The notes: generated from the letters alone by a model not told the origin. A stretch of DNA of 64,000 nucleotides from Pseudarthrobacter sp. MM222 (GCF_947090775.1 NZ_OX352321.1:1550001-1614000), one strand, 5' to 3'. Counted from the stretch's first letter, positions 1-11,868 are shown. Program-made: numbers and translations.

Positions 1-1
1 G

Positions 2-829
2 GCGCCGGCGGTGCTGGTGCTGGGCCTTGCGGCCGGGCTGCTCCTGGTCCTGCCCGTCGGCGGCGCCGACGTGCCCATCGTCATCTCACTGCTCAACGCC
101 TTCACGGGGCTGGCGGTGGCGGCCTCCGGGATCGTGCTGGGCAATGTGCTCCTGCTCGTCGCCGGGACGCTTGTGGGAGCCAGCGGCACCATCCTGACCA
201 AGGTGATGGCCTCCGCCATGGGCCGTGGCGTGGGGGGCATCATGTTCGGGGCGTTCCGCGGCGGGTCGACGGCGGGCTCCACTCTGCAGAGCGACCGCCC
301 GGTGCGCTCCTCCTCGCCCGAGGACGTGGCCGTGCAGCTCGGCTACGCCCAGCGTGTCGTGATCGTCCCCGGTTACGGGCTCGCCGTGGCGCAGGGCCAG
401 CACACCATTGCCGAGCTCGCGACCGCACTCGAAGCCCGCGGCATCGAGGTGGTCTTCGCGATCCATCCCGTGGCCGGACGCATGCCGGGGCACATGAATG
501 TGCTCCTGGCCGAAGCCAACGTGCCCTACGAGGCGCTCCGGGAGCTGGAGGAAGTGAACCCGGAATTCGCGAACACCGACGTCGCCCTGGTGGTCGGGGC
601 CAACGACGTGGTCAACCCTGCAGCAAAGTCCACTCCGGGGGCTCCCATCTACGGAATGCCGATCCTCGAAGTCGCCCAGGCCGGCCAGGTGGTGTTCCTG
701 AAGCGCTCGATGCGTCCGGGATTCGCTGGGATCGAGAACGAGCTGCTGCATGACCCAAAGACCACGCTCCTCTTCGGGGACGCGAAAGACTCGCTCACCA
801 AGGTCCTGGGCGCGGTCAAGGCGCTCTAG
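2..829 (+). CDS. pntB: NAD(P) transhydrogenase subunit beta, C-terminal part
   Basis: This is the 3' end of the proton-translocating transhydrogenase beta subunit, which moves hydride from NADH to NADP+ using the proton gradient. The reading frame is open to the window edge, so the N-terminal membrane helices lie upstream. The visible part begins in the last hydrophobic helices (GLAAGLLLVLPVGG and following). It continues into the NADP(H)-binding domain III, with the family motifs VIVPGYGLAVAQGQ, HPVAGRMPGHMNVLLAEA, VVGANDVVNPAA and FLKRSMRPGFAG. The gene ends about 110 bp before the convergent radical SAM gene, across a small tandem repeat. Identification is firm; only the start is missing. 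Confidence 0.95.
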   Translation, partial: APAVLVLGLAAGLLLVLPVGGADVPIVISLLNAFTGLAVAASGIVLGNVLLLVAGTLVGASGTILTKVMASAMGRGVGGIMFGAFRGGSTAGSTLQSDRPVRSSSPEDVAVQLGYAQRVVIVPGYGLAVAQGQHTIAELATALEARGIEVVFAIHPVAGRMPGHMNVLLAEANVPYEALRELEEVNPEFANTDVALVVGANDVVNPAAKSTPGAPIYGMPILEVAQAGQVVFLKRSMRPGFAGIENELLHDPKTTLLFGDAKDSLTKVLGAVKAL

Positions 830-851
830 CTGGCGGCGCCCCTCGGAAACA

Positions 852-950
852 GGCCCAGTTCGGAACCGGGCCGGTTCGGAACAGGCCGGTTCGGAACGTG
901 CCGGTTCGGAACAGGCCGAGTTCGGAACCGTGCCGGTTCAGAAAAGGGTC
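852..950. repeat. Imperfect ~15-bp tandem repeat between convergent genes
   Basis: About six imperfect copies of a 15-17 bp unit resembling CCGGTTCGGAACAGG lie end to end. They fill the gap between pntB and the convergent radical SAM gene. The last copy runs into that gene, and its altered form GGTTCAGAA supplies the TGA stop codon on the minus strand. No hairpin with a T-run is seen, so this is not an obvious terminator. Confidence 0.8.
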
Positions 951-2122
951 GGCTGGGCTGCCCTGGCGGCGTGGGGTCCGTGCTGCCCGGAGACGTTCGC
1001 CGTCTGGGGGATGCTGCCGGCCGGGTACTGGGCTTCCTCGTCCCGGGGGTCATCGGGGGTGGGATTGCCGTTGAGATCACGGTGGCTGAAGCCGTGCGAG
1101 CCGGAAAAGCCGTGCCGGGCCTTAAAGAAGCGGATGCGGCCGGCGAGCCAGGCCCGGTACTCCTTAGAGGCATAGGAACCGCCGCCGTAGAGCCGACGGT
1201 ATTTCCCCGCGAGCTGGGGGTGCTCCCGTGCGATCCACTGCATGAACCATTCGCGCGTTCCTGGCTTGAGGTACAGGGCGCCGGCCGTGACCCCGGTGGC
1301 GCCGGCCGCCGCGAGGGAGCCGAACAGGGAATCCAGCGCCTCGTCACTGTCCGAGAGCCACGGCAGGATGGGCATGGCCATGACTCCGCAGGGGAGCCCC
1401 GCGTCCCGCAACCTGGAGATGAGCTTCAGCCGTGCCCGGGGCCCGGGCGTGCCGGGTTCCACGGCCTCGGCCAGGTGCTCGTCGGTCATGGCGAGCGAGA
1501 TGCCCACCCCCACGGGAACCTGGGCGGCGGCATGCTTCAGGAGCGGGATATCCCGGGAGAGCAGGGTGCCCTTGGTCAGGATGGACAGGGGAGTGCCGGA
1601 ATCGGCAAGGGCCCCGATGATGCCCGGCATCAGCTGGTAGCGGCCCTCGGCCCGCTGATAGGGATCGGTGTTGGTGCCGAGGGCAACGTGCTGGCGGCCC
1701 CAGGACGGTTTTGCGAGTTCCCGGCGCAGGACCTCCGGAGCGTTGATCTTGACTACCACCTGGCTGTCGAAATCCAGCCCGGCGTCGAAGTCCAGGTAGG
1801 TGTGGCTCTTGCGGGCAAAGCAGTAGACGCAGGCGTGGCTGCAGCCGCGGTAGGGGTTGATGGTCCACTCGAACGGCATCCGGGAACCGGCGACCACCTT
1901 GTTGAGCACCGATTTGGCGGTGACCTCATGGAAGGTGACCCCGGCAAACTCAGGCGTGGATACGGAACGCACCAGCCCCAGCAGCGGCAGGAGCGCATCG
2001 GTGGCGGGGGCCGCCGTGGATCCTCGATCCACATCAATGCCAGCGCCAGCCAGGGGACCGTCCCCGGGTTCGGGGCCCGTTTTCGTGCCGGCCGGGGTGA
2101 GTGCCTGTGCGTCCCATCTCAT
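938..2122 (-). CDS. Rv2578c-family radical SAM protein
   Basis: This is a radical SAM enzyme related to spore photoproduct lyase, in the actinobacterial Rv2578c family; its substrate is unknown. The [4Fe-4S] motif CX3CX2C is visible in PYRGCSHACVYCFAR at about residue 100, preceded by the family segment MPFEWTINPYRG. I chose the ATG at 2122 (MRWDAQAL...) because that start is typical of the family. The longer frame from 2161 would run through a LexA-like palindrome. The product is 394 residues. The C-terminal tail after about residue 330 is low-complexity and ends inside a DNA tandem repeat, so it may vary between strains. The LexA-like box suggests DNA-damage induction (inference). Confidence 0.88.
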   Translation of the reverse strand: MRWDAQALTPAGTKTGPEPGDGPLAGAGIDVDRGSTAAPATDALLPLLGLVRSVSTPEFAGVTFHEVTAKSVLNKVVAGSRMPFEWTINPYRGCSHACVYCFARKSHTYLDFDAGLDFDSQVVVKINAPEVLRRELAKPSWGRQHVALGTNTDPYQRAEGRYQLMPGIIGALADSGTPLSILTKGTLLSRDIPLLKHAAAQVPVGVGISLAMTDEHLAEAVEPGTPGPRARLKLISRLRDAGLPCGVMAMPILPWLSDSDEALDSLFGSLAAAGATGVTAGALYLKPGTREWFMQWIAREHPQLAGKYRRLYGGGSYASKEYRAWLAGRIRFFKARHGFSGSHGFSHRDLNGNPTPDDPRDEEAQYPAGSIPQTANVSGQHGPHAARAAQPTLF

Positions 2123-2130
2123 GCCTACAT

Positions 2131-2146
2131 TCGAATCTATGTTCGA
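2131..2146 (-). promoter_or_regulatory. Putative SOS box (LexA operator)
   Basis: On the minus strand this reads TCGAACATAGATTCGA. The mycobacterial/actinobacterial LexA consensus is TCGAAC-N4-GTTCGA, so only one of 12 conserved bases differs. It lies 8 bp upstream of the radical SAM start codon, where LexA would block transcription. Confidence 0.6.
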
Positions 2147-2185
2147 ATGAAAGTCAAGCATTCCATCCGGTGATTCGGCGGCAAA

Positions 2186-2848
2186 CTACCGCGTCAACGG
2201 GCCGCGGACGTAGTCGAGAAGTTCCCAGACGACGTCCACCGTTGCGCTCACGCTGGACTCGCCGGCCTCGACCGTGAGCGAATCCGTGGCGACGGCGCGC
2301 TGCATCCCGGCAACCGGGATGGGCGCCGGATAGCCCGGCTGCTGGGCGATGGACAGCACTTTGCCGAGGCGGGCTCCGGCAAGGGATGCCAGGTGCTCCG
2401 CCGCGGCTAGGGCGTCGGCCCAGGCCGCCTGCCGGGCGCGGGCCGTGACGGCGGCGGGGTCCGCGAAGCCAAGTTCGAGGCCGTTGAGCCGGACGTCGTT
2501 GCCGCCAGCCGCCACGGTCTCGGCGATGATCCTGGCGGACGCCGCCAGCTCACGGATCCGCACGCGGAGCACGCTGGAGGCCAGATAGCCGGACACGGTC
2601 TGCCCCCGGCCCTCCTGCCAGTTGACTTCGGCGCGGACATTGAGCCCGGACGTGCTGATGTCCCTGTTGTCCACGCCGCCGCCCCGGAGCGCCGCCGTGA
2701 TCGCGGCGGAGACGCGTCCGGCGCCCCCGTACGCGTCGCCGACATTTTCGCGGCGGCATTCGACGCCGACCAGGAGGGTGAGCAGGTCCGGTGCGGCGTC
2801 GGCGCTGCCGGCACCACTGACCGAAATACTCCGCGGGCTCTCCGTCAT
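2186..2848 (-). CDS. SIMPL (DUF541) domain protein
   Basis: The protein belongs to the SIMPL/DUF541 family, whose members are poorly defined but often linked to oxidative or envelope stress. The start ISVSGAGSADAAPDLLTLLVGVE is the usual first strand of the fold, and the domain covers nearly all 220 residues. No signal peptide or transmembrane segment is present, so this copy is probably cytoplasmic, unlike many secreted homologues. Its start codon overlaps the stop of the upstream small HExxH gene by 4 bp (ATGA), so the two should be translationally coupled. The exact function is unknown. Confidence 0.85.
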   Translation of the reverse strand: MTESPRSISVSGAGSADAAPDLLTLLVGVECRRENVGDAYGGAGRVSAAITAALRGGGVDNRDISTSGLNVRAEVNWQEGRGQTVSGYLASSVLRVRIRELAASARIIAETVAAGGNDVRLNGLELGFADPAAVTARARQAAWADALAAAEHLASLAGARLGKVLSIAQQPGYPAPIPVAGMQRAVATDSLTVEAGESSVSATVDVVWELLDYVRGPLTR

Positions 2849-3318
2849 GTCATGCCTCGTTCCGCTCGCGGGACACGGCGCCCCGGCATGCCGCGCCGTG
2901 CCGTGATGGTTGTTGCGGACTTGGGATCCGGATAGCCGCCTGCCTGCAGTCCCGCGTGCCGCTCGAAGATGTTGGCCGAACCGGGGTTGCCGGTCCGCAG
3001 GACGGACCAGCCGGCCGCGAGGAAATACAGCGCCAGGAAGGGCACCCCCAGGCAGGCGTACTGGGTGCTGTGGCGTTCCTCGTGCCGGAGCAGGACCGCG
3101 TCCGCCAGTGCCCGGTCCGGTCCGGCCCGGAAGAGCACCACGTTGCCGACAGTGAAGGCCCCGGCGAACGGCAGCCGCCAGCGGTAGCCCGTGGCGATCA
3201 ACAGGCCCCGGGGACCGCGGCGGACGGGGGTGCGCGCGGACGCAGCGAGCAGCAAACCCAGCGGGGTCGACCCGTTCAGAACGTTCGCGATCTGGCGCAG
3301 CCGTTGTCCGGACTTCAT
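2845..3318 (-). CDS. Small conserved protein with HExxH motif
   Basis: This is a 157-residue actinobacterial protein of unknown function. The notable feature is RHEERHSTQ near residue 78, an HExxH zinc-binding motif of the kind found in gluzincin metalloproteases. It is followed about 38 residues later by NIFERHAGLQAGGY, which could supply a third ligand. Hydrophobic stretches around residues 50-60 and 90-106 (VPFLALYFLAAGW) suggest membrane association. It heads a two-gene unit with the SIMPL protein. No Shine-Dalgarno is seen; a TAGCAT hexamer ends 6 nt before the ATG, which fits a leaderless message. Protease activity is unproven. Confidence 0.7.
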   Translation of the reverse strand: MKSGQRLRQIANVLNGSTPLGLLLAASARTPVRRGPRGLLIATGYRWRLPFAGAFTVGNVVLFRAGPDRALADAVLLRHEERHSTQYACLGVPFLALYFLAAGWSVLRTGNPGSANIFERHAGLQAGGYPDPKSATTITARRGMPGRRVPRAERGMT

Positions 3319-3324
3319 GGGGCC

Positions 3325-3330
3325 ATGCTA
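3325..3330 (-). promoter_or_regulatory. -10 element, leaderless start of HExxH gene
   Basis: On the minus strand this is TAGCAT, followed by 6 nt and then the ATG. It is one of the TANNNT-N6/7-start arrangements repeated through the window. Confidence 0.5.
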
Positions 3331-3541
3331 GCCGGGGAAACCGGCCCCGGGGAGGCCTGCGGACGCTCCGTTCCGTTCGGGCGCCGAGGGTCCCTTTAAC
3401 TGGAGTGCCTTCAACTAGACTGGAGGGGAGCGCCCGCCGGACGGTTCCGGCGCGCCCTGCCCTTTGTCAAAGTCCAGCGTCAGAGCACTTTTGATGGCGC
3501 CGTGCCTTTGGCATGAACCGACTCGTAGCTAAGAACAGTAG
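3331..3541 (+). promoter_or_regulatory. pheST upstream region with possible promoter
   Basis: This gap separates the divergent HExxH gene and pheS. A TAGACT hexamer at 3416-3421 with CTTTAA-like sequence about 17 bp upstream could be the pheST promoter, giving a leader of about 115 nt. A short GC-rich hairpin (CGCCGGA/TCCGGCG) lies near 3435-3455. I see no tRNA gene, T-box or leader peptide rich in Phe codons. Confidence 0.3.
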
Positions 3542-4603
<1,062 letters not shown>

Positions 4604-4605
4604 CC

Positions 4606-7149
4606 GTGCGTATCCCCCTTTCCTGGTTGCGAGAATTCGCACAGGTACCGGCCGGTGCAACGGCCGAGGACGTTATGGCCGAACTGGTCAAAGTTGGTTT
4701 TGAGGAAGAAGCGGTCCACCGCCCCACGGACAGCCTGCAGGGCCCCGTCGTGGTGGGCCAGGTGCTCACCATCGTCAAGGAGCCCCAGACCAACGGCAAG
4801 ACCATCAACTGGTGCCAGGTCCGGGTGGTCCCGGAGGGCCAGGCGCAGAGCCTGACCGGCGATGGCATCGACCCGTCCGGCGTGCAGGGCATCATCTGCG
4901 GTGCCCACAACTTCGTTGAGGGCGACAAGGTGGTGGTGACCCTTCCCGGCGCCGTGCTGCCCGGAGACTTCCGGATTTCCGCGCGGAAAACTTATGGCCA
5001 CCTCTCGGCGGGCATGATCGCCTCCGTCCGCGAGCTCGGCATCGGTGAGGACCACGACGGTATCCTGGTGCTCTCCCGGATCGGGCTGGACCCGGAGCTT
5101 GGCACCGATGCGATGGAGCTCCTCGGCCTCTACGACCAGGCCGCGGAAATCAACGTCACCCCGGACCGCGGCTACGCGTTCTCGATCCGTGGTGTGGCCC
5201 GCGAATACGCCCACGCCACCGGCACCGGCTTTACCGACCCCGCCGCAAAGGTGCAGGCCCCGGAGGCGCTGACCGGCGGCTATGGCGTCAAGCTCAACGA
5301 CGACGCCCCGATCTACGGCAAGCCCGGCTGCGACCGCTTCGTGGCCCGCACTGTGCACGGCGTGGACGCTACCCGGCCCACCCCGGCCTGGATGTCCTCC
5401 CGGCTCCGGCTCGCCGGCATCCGCTCCATCTCGCTGCCGGTCGATATCTCCAACTACGTCATGCTCGAACTCGGGCAGCCGCTGCACTTCTACGACCAGG
5501 ACAAGCTCTCCGGCGAGATCGTGGTGCGCCGCGCCGTCGCGGGGGAGAAGCTTCGGACCCTGGACGGCAAGGAACGCGCGCTCGACGCCGAGGACCTCCT
5601 GATCACGGACGGCTCAGGACCCATCGGCGTTGCCGGTGTGATGGGCGGTGCCTCCACCGAGGTCAGCGATGCGACGTCGACCATCCTCATTGAAGCGGCG
5701 CACTTCGAGGAAGTCTCGATCGCACGCTCCCGCCGCCGGCACAAGCTGCCCTCCGAGGCGTCCAAGCGATTCGAGCGCGGCGTGGACTGGCACGTCGCGC
5801 ACCTCGCCGCCCAGCGCGCCGTCGACCTCCTCGTCGAGCTCGCCGGCGGCACCGCCGCTGCTGAGGGGACCGACGTCGGGACCGCACCGGACGCCGTCAC
5901 CGTCGAACTGCCCGCGGCCTTCGCCTCAGAGCGGATCGGCATCGACTTCAGCGCAGAACAGATCGTCACCTCACTCGAGGACCTCGGCGCCGTCGTGGTG
6001 ACAGCCGCCGACGGCTGGACGGTGACTGCCCCGAGCTGGCGGAATGACCTGGACACCAAGGAGGACCTCTCCGAGGAAATCGCGCGGCTCGTCGGCTACG
6101 ACAAGATCCCGGCGTCCCTGCCGGTGGCGCCTCCGGGCCGCGGCCTGACCCGCGTCCAGCAGCAGCGCCGGCGCCTGATCCAGGCCCTGGCCGACGCCGG
6201 CCTGACCGAAGTCCTGGCCTACCCCTTCGTCTCCAAGGCCGCCAACGACACCTTCGGTGGCCCCGAGGAAGGCGTGGCGCGCAAGGCGCTTAAACTCGCC
6301 AACCCGATCAGCGAGGAGCACGGCTACCTGCGGACCTCGATCCTGCCGGGCCTGATCGATACGGCCAAGCGGAACCACTCCCGCGGCTTCCGCGACCTGG
6401 CACTGTTCGAGGCCGGACTGGTCTTCCTGCCGGGGGAGACGCTCGGCACAGCCTCGATCCCGCCGCTGGGCGCCAAGCCCGGCGATGAGGTGCTCGATGC
6501 CCTGTACGACGGCGTCCCGGACCAGCCGCTGTTCCTCGCGGCCGTGCTGACCGGGCACGATTCCCCGGCGGCCGCCGGGCACGCGCCGCGTGCCTGGGAC
6601 TGGGCGGACGCCCTCGACATCGCCCGGCTCGCCGGCGACGTGCTCGGCGTAGACATCGTGATCAGCCAGGGACGCCACCAGGCTTTCCATCCGGGACGTG
6701 CCGCGCAGCTGGCGCTCCGTACCGGCGAAGTTGTGGGCTACGCCGGCGAACTGCACCCGAAGCTGCTGGCCGCGCACGACATGCCGGCTCGCTCAGTGGC
6801 GCTCGAGTTCAACGCCGACGCCCTCTTCGAGGCCGCCGCGGACGTGATCGTTGCCAAGCACATCTCGACCTACCCCGTGGCCACACAGGACGTCGCCCTC
6901 GTGGTGCCCCGCGAGGTTCCGGCTGAAGAGGTGCTCGCCGCCCTGCGCGAGGGCGCCGGCGAACTGCTGGAAGACGTCGCGCTCTTTGACGTCTACGCGG
7001 GCAAAGGGATTGAGGAGGGCCGGAAATCGCTGGCGTTCAGTCTGCGCTTCCGTGCCGACGACCGCACGCTGACGGCTGACGAAGCGTCCGCCGCCCGCGA
7101 AAGCGCCGTGGCAGTTGCCCATGAGCGCTTCGGAGCCGTCCAGCGCTGA
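4606..7149 (+). CDS. pheT: Phenylalanine-tRNA ligase beta subunit
   Basis: PheT is the structural, editing and tRNA-recognising subunit of PheRS. I chose GTG at 4606, giving VRIPLSWLREFAQ, the normal PheT start; the frame also runs open upstream inside pheS, which is a shadow. The 847 residues carry the EMAP/tRNA-binding-like domain (residues ~40-160), B3/B4 editing domain (~220-390), B5 domain (~400-480), the catalytic-like core and a C-terminal FDX-ACB domain (HISTYPVATQDVALVVPREV onward). A strong intrinsic terminator follows directly, closing the pheST unit. Confidence 0.98.
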   Translation: MRIPLSWLREFAQVPAGATAEDVMAELVKVGFEEEAVHRPTDSLQGPVVVGQVLTIVKEPQTNGKTINWCQVRVVPEGQAQSLTGDGIDPSGVQGIICGAHNFVEGDKVVVTLPGAVLPGDFRISARKTYGHLSAGMIASVRELGIGEDHDGILVLSRIGLDPELGTDAMELLGLYDQAAEINVTPDRGYAFSIRGVAREYAHATGTGFTDPAAKVQAPEALTGGYGVKLNDDAPIYGKPGCDRFVARTVHGVDATRPTPAWMSSRLRLAGIRSISLPVDISNYVMLELGQPLHFYDQDKLSGEIVVRRAVAGEKLRTLDGKERALDAEDLLITDGSGPIGVAGVMGGASTEVSDATSTILIEAAHFEEVSIARSRRRHKLPSEASKRFERGVDWHVAHLAAQRAVDLLVELAGGTAAAEGTDVGTAPDAVTVELPAAFASERIGIDFSAEQIVTSLEDLGAVVVTAADGWTVTAPSWRNDLDTKEDLSEEIARLVGYDKIPASLPVAPPGRGLTRVQQQRRRLIQALADAGLTEVLAYPFVSKAANDTFGGPEEGVARKALKLANPISEEHGYLRTSILPGLIDTAKRNHSRGFRDLALFEAGLVFLPGETLGTASIPPLGAKPGDEVLDALYDGVPDQPLFLAAVLTGHDSPAAAGHAPRAWDWADALDIARLAGDVLGVDIVISQGRHQAFHPGRAAQLALRTGEVVGYAGELHPKLLAAHDMPARSVALEFNADALFEAAADVIVAKHISTYPVATQDVALVVPREVPAEEVLAALREGAGELLEDVALFDVYAGKGIEEGRKSLAFSLRFRADDRTLTADEASAARESAVAVAHERFGAVQR

Positions 7150-7164
7150 CGCACTCCCGGACTC

Positions 7165-7204
7165 AAAAGACTCCCCGCGGCCAGTAGGCCGCGGGGAGTC
7201 TTTT
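7165..7204 (+). terminator. Intrinsic terminator of pheST
   Basis: A perfect 18-bp inverted repeat (arms 7165-7182 and 7187-7204) with a 4-nt AGTA loop ends in TTTT. Because the left arm begins AAAA, it can also terminate the convergent quinone oxidoreductase transcript. Confidence 0.92.
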
Positions 7205-7225
7205 CTTGCTTGCCGGGTCCGGAGA

Positions 7226-8191
7226 CTACGGAACCAGAATGACCTTGCCGGAGGTGCGGCGCTGTTCGAGGTCCTCGTGGGCACGGGCCGCGTCGGCGAG
7301 GTCGTAGCGGGCCCCGATCCGCACGCTCAGGGCGCCGCTGGCGGCGGCGGCGAAGACCTCATCCGAGCGCCACCGGCGTTCCTGCGGGTTGAGGAGGAAG
7401 TGGCCTATCGTCGGCCTGGTCAGGTACAGCGAACCGCCGGAATTGAGCCGCTGCGGATCGAGCGGTGGGACCGGACCGGAGGCGGCACCAAAGAGCACGA
7501 GCGTGCCGCGGATGCGGAGCGCGGCGAGGGAACCATCGAAGGTGTCCTTGCCGACGCCGTCGTACACCACATCTGCGCCGGTCCCGTCGGTCAGTTCCCG
7601 CACCCGTGCGGAGAAGCCCTCGTAGCGCAGCACATGGTCGGCGCCGGCATCGCGGGCCAGCTGCTCCTTGTCGTCCGTCGAGACGGTGGTGATGACGCGG
7701 GCGCCCTTGGCCTTGAGCAGCTGGATCAACAGCAGGCCGACACCGCCGGCTCCCGCGTGGAGCAGCACGGTCTGGCCGGGCTCGACCCGGTACGAGGAGT
7801 TGATCAAGTAATGCGCGGTGATCCCCTGCAGCGGGAGGGCGGCCGCGGTGAAATCGTCAACACCGCGCGGAACCGGCAGCGCCTTGTCCTCGTCGACGAG
7901 GACGTACCCGGCGTAGCAGTTCGCGGCCTCCGCGGTGGCCACCCGGTCGCCGGGGGAGAATACGGAGACGCCCTCGCCGACCTCCTCGACCGTGCCGGCC
8001 GCCTCGGACCCGGGAGTGAAGGGGTAGGCCACCTTGTACGCTCCGCTGCGCTTGTAGGTGTCGATGAAGTTCACGCCGACGGCGGCGACCTTCACGAGCA
8101 ACTGGCGGGGACCGGGTTCCGGACGCTCCACCTCGGCCAGCTCCAGGACCTCGGGTCCTCCCGCCTGGCGGGCGACGATTGCATGCATCAT
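7226..8191 (-). CDS. qor: NADPH:quinone oxidoreductase, zinc-independent MDR family
   Basis: This 321-residue medium-chain dehydrogenase resembles QOR/zeta-crystallin, which reduces quinones with NADPH. It has the N-terminal GroES-like fold (GVNFIDTYKRSGAY) and the Rossmann motif HAGAGGVGLLLIQLLKAKGA near residue 145. The structural and catalytic zinc cysteines of alcohol dehydrogenases are missing, as expected for QOR. An AAGGAGACGCAA Shine-Dalgarno region precedes the ATG. It stands alone between the desaturase terminator and the pheST terminator. The natural substrate cannot be deduced. Confidence 0.92.
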   Translation of the reverse strand: MMHAIVARQAGGPEVLELAEVERPEPGPRQLLVKVAAVGVNFIDTYKRSGAYKVAYPFTPGSEAAGTVEEVGEGVSVFSPGDRVATAEAANCYAGYVLVDEDKALPVPRGVDDFTAAALPLQGITAHYLINSSYRVEPGQTVLLHAGAGGVGLLLIQLLKAKGARVITTVSTDDKEQLARDAGADHVLRYEGFSARVRELTDGTGADVVYDGVGKDTFDGSLAALRIRGTLVLFGAASGPVPPLDPQRLNSGGSLYLTRPTIGHFLLNPQERRWRSDEVFAAAASGALSVRIGARYDLADAARAHEDLEQRRTSGKVILVP

Positions 8192-8265
8192 TTGCGTCTC
8201 CTTCTTCGGCCGGGGATTTCCTGGCCGGATCCTCGGTCCATCCTAGGGACATGCGCACCAACGAC

Positions 8266-8296
8266 GAAGTGACGGCCGGAATCCGGCCGTCACTTC
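8266..8296 (-). terminator. Hairpin downstream of the desaturase
   Basis: A 14-bp perfect stem (GAAGTGACGGCCGG with its complement) and a 3-nt loop lie between the desaturase stop and qor. A T-run is lacking, so its terminator strength is uncertain. Confidence 0.6.
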
Positions 8297-8344
8297 GGGT
8301 CAAACGCTATCGAGTGGCCTGCTGGCCGCCGGAGAGCGGCCGCT

Positions 8345-9433
8345 TTAGTAGCGGCGGGTCACGGTAGCCATCGGGCATTCGAAGTGCCGGCCCGCGGCAA
8401 GACCGACGTCGTTGAGGTAGCGGACGATGATGCCGTAGGACTGCAGCAGCGTCGTTTCGGTGTACGGAACCTGGTGCTTGGCGCAGTACTCGCGGACGAT
8501 CACGGCGGCCTTGTCCAGCTGGGGGCGGGCCATGTCCGGGAAGAGGTGGTGCTCCGCCTGCCGGTTGAGGCCCCCGAGCAGGATGTCCATGAAACGGCCG
8601 CCGGAAATGTTCCGGGAAGTCAGGACCTGGCGGCTGAAGAAGTCCACCCGGCTGTCCGCCGGCAGCACCGGCATGCCTTTGTGGTTCGGGGCGAAGGAAG
8701 CGCCCATGTAGAAACCGAAAACGGCCAGCTGGATGCCGATGAAGGCAAAGGCCATGCCCAGCGGCAGGAAGGTGAACGCCAGCACCGGAAGAAGGCTCAA
8801 CCGCACCGCGAGGATGGGGATTTCGACCCAGCGGTGGGTGACCTTGGCGCGGCGGAGGATGAACTTGATCGAATCGATCTGGAGGCCCAGGCCCACGAGG
8901 AACAGCAGCGGGAAGAAGAACCAGCCCTGCTTACGGGTCAGGAAGGAAAAGCGTCCCTGCCGGGTGGCGGCGCCCTCGGGGTGGAACGCGATCGCGCCGG
9001 TGGCAATGTCCGGGTCTTTGGAGATGACGTTGGGGTGGTTGTGGTGGGCGCCGTGCTTCTGCTCCCACCAGGAGTAGCTGATCCCGGCTACCGACGTGGC
9101 GAGCAGGCGGGCGGCCCAGTCGTTGGCGCGGCGGGATGCGAAGATCTGGCGGTGGCCGGCCTCATGGGCGAGGAAGCTCAGCTGGGTGCAGAGGACGCCG
9201 AGGGCGGCAGCGATCAGGAGCTGGAACCAGCTGTCGCCGATGAGGGCGAAGCCGAACCAGGTGGCGGTCATCAAGAGGGCCAGGACGGAAAACACCGTGA
9301 TGTAGAAACCGACGCGGCGTTCGAGCAGGCCGGCCGCCTTCACGCTCTTCAGGAGCTCGGAATAGCTCAGGACGACGGCGTTGGTTTGCCGGACGCGCGT
9401 TTTGGGGCGCTCCGGCGTGGCGGTGGTGGTCAT
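8345..9433 (-). CDS. Membrane fatty acid desaturase
   Basis: This is a 362-residue di-iron acyl desaturase that would introduce a double bond into fatty acyl chains and adjust membrane fluidity. All three histidine boxes are visible: HEAGHRQIF near residue 90, HGAHHNHPN near 127 and QAEHHLFP near 293. Pairs of hydrophobic segments lie between them (about residues 42-85 and 178-240). No fused cytochrome b5 domain is present, so it needs a separate electron donor, which is not encoded nearby. A palindromic operator in its promoter suggests control by a TetR-type or similar repressor encoded elsewhere. Confidence 0.93.
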   Translation of the reverse strand: MTTTATPERPKTRVRQTNAVVLSYSELLKSVKAAGLLERRVGFYITVFSVLALLMTATWFGFALIGDSWFQLLIAAALGVLCTQLSFLAHEAGHRQIFASRRANDWAARLLATSVAGISYSWWEQKHGAHHNHPNVISKDPDIATGAIAFHPEGAATRQGRFSFLTRKQGWFFFPLLFLVGLGLQIDSIKFILRRAKVTHRWVEIPILAVRLSLLPVLAFTFLPLGMAFAFIGIQLAVFGFYMGASFAPNHKGMPVLPADSRVDFFSRQVLTSRNISGGRFMDILLGGLNRQAEHHLFPDMARPQLDKAAVIVREYCAKHQVPYTETTLLQSYGIIVRYLNDVGLAAGRHFECPMATVTRRY

Positions 9434-9515
9434 GTAGCGGGTGCCTCGTAACTGTCACGGGCAACGCTGCAGCCGACATTCGGACTGCGCGGTCTGGATC
9501 ACCCTCTGCTAAGCA

Positions 9516-9537
9516 TACGCTGTAGATTTACAGCGTA
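9516..9537 (-). promoter_or_regulatory. Perfect 22-bp operator-like dyad in desaturase promoter
   Basis: TACGCTGTA and TACAGCGTA are perfect 9-bp inverted arms around GATT. On the minus strand a TATGCT hexamer (9512-9517) overlaps its proximal arm and would serve as the -10 of the desaturase promoter. A bound repressor would cover the spacer. The lone dyad is typical of TetR-family sites; the regulator is not in this window. Confidence 0.65.
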
Positions 9538-9603
9538 GGCCCCTCTCTGGGCTTGGACGTACTGGGGGCTGCTCCTCGGGGGCATGCCGGGACACGCCGA
9601 GTG

Positions 9604-11860
<2,257 letters not shown>

Positions 11861-11868
11861 CCGCCTGA

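Noticed and set aside
3422..3541. T-box or attenuator in the pheST leader
   Set aside because: No conserved T-box core and no run of Phe codons; only a small GC hairpin.
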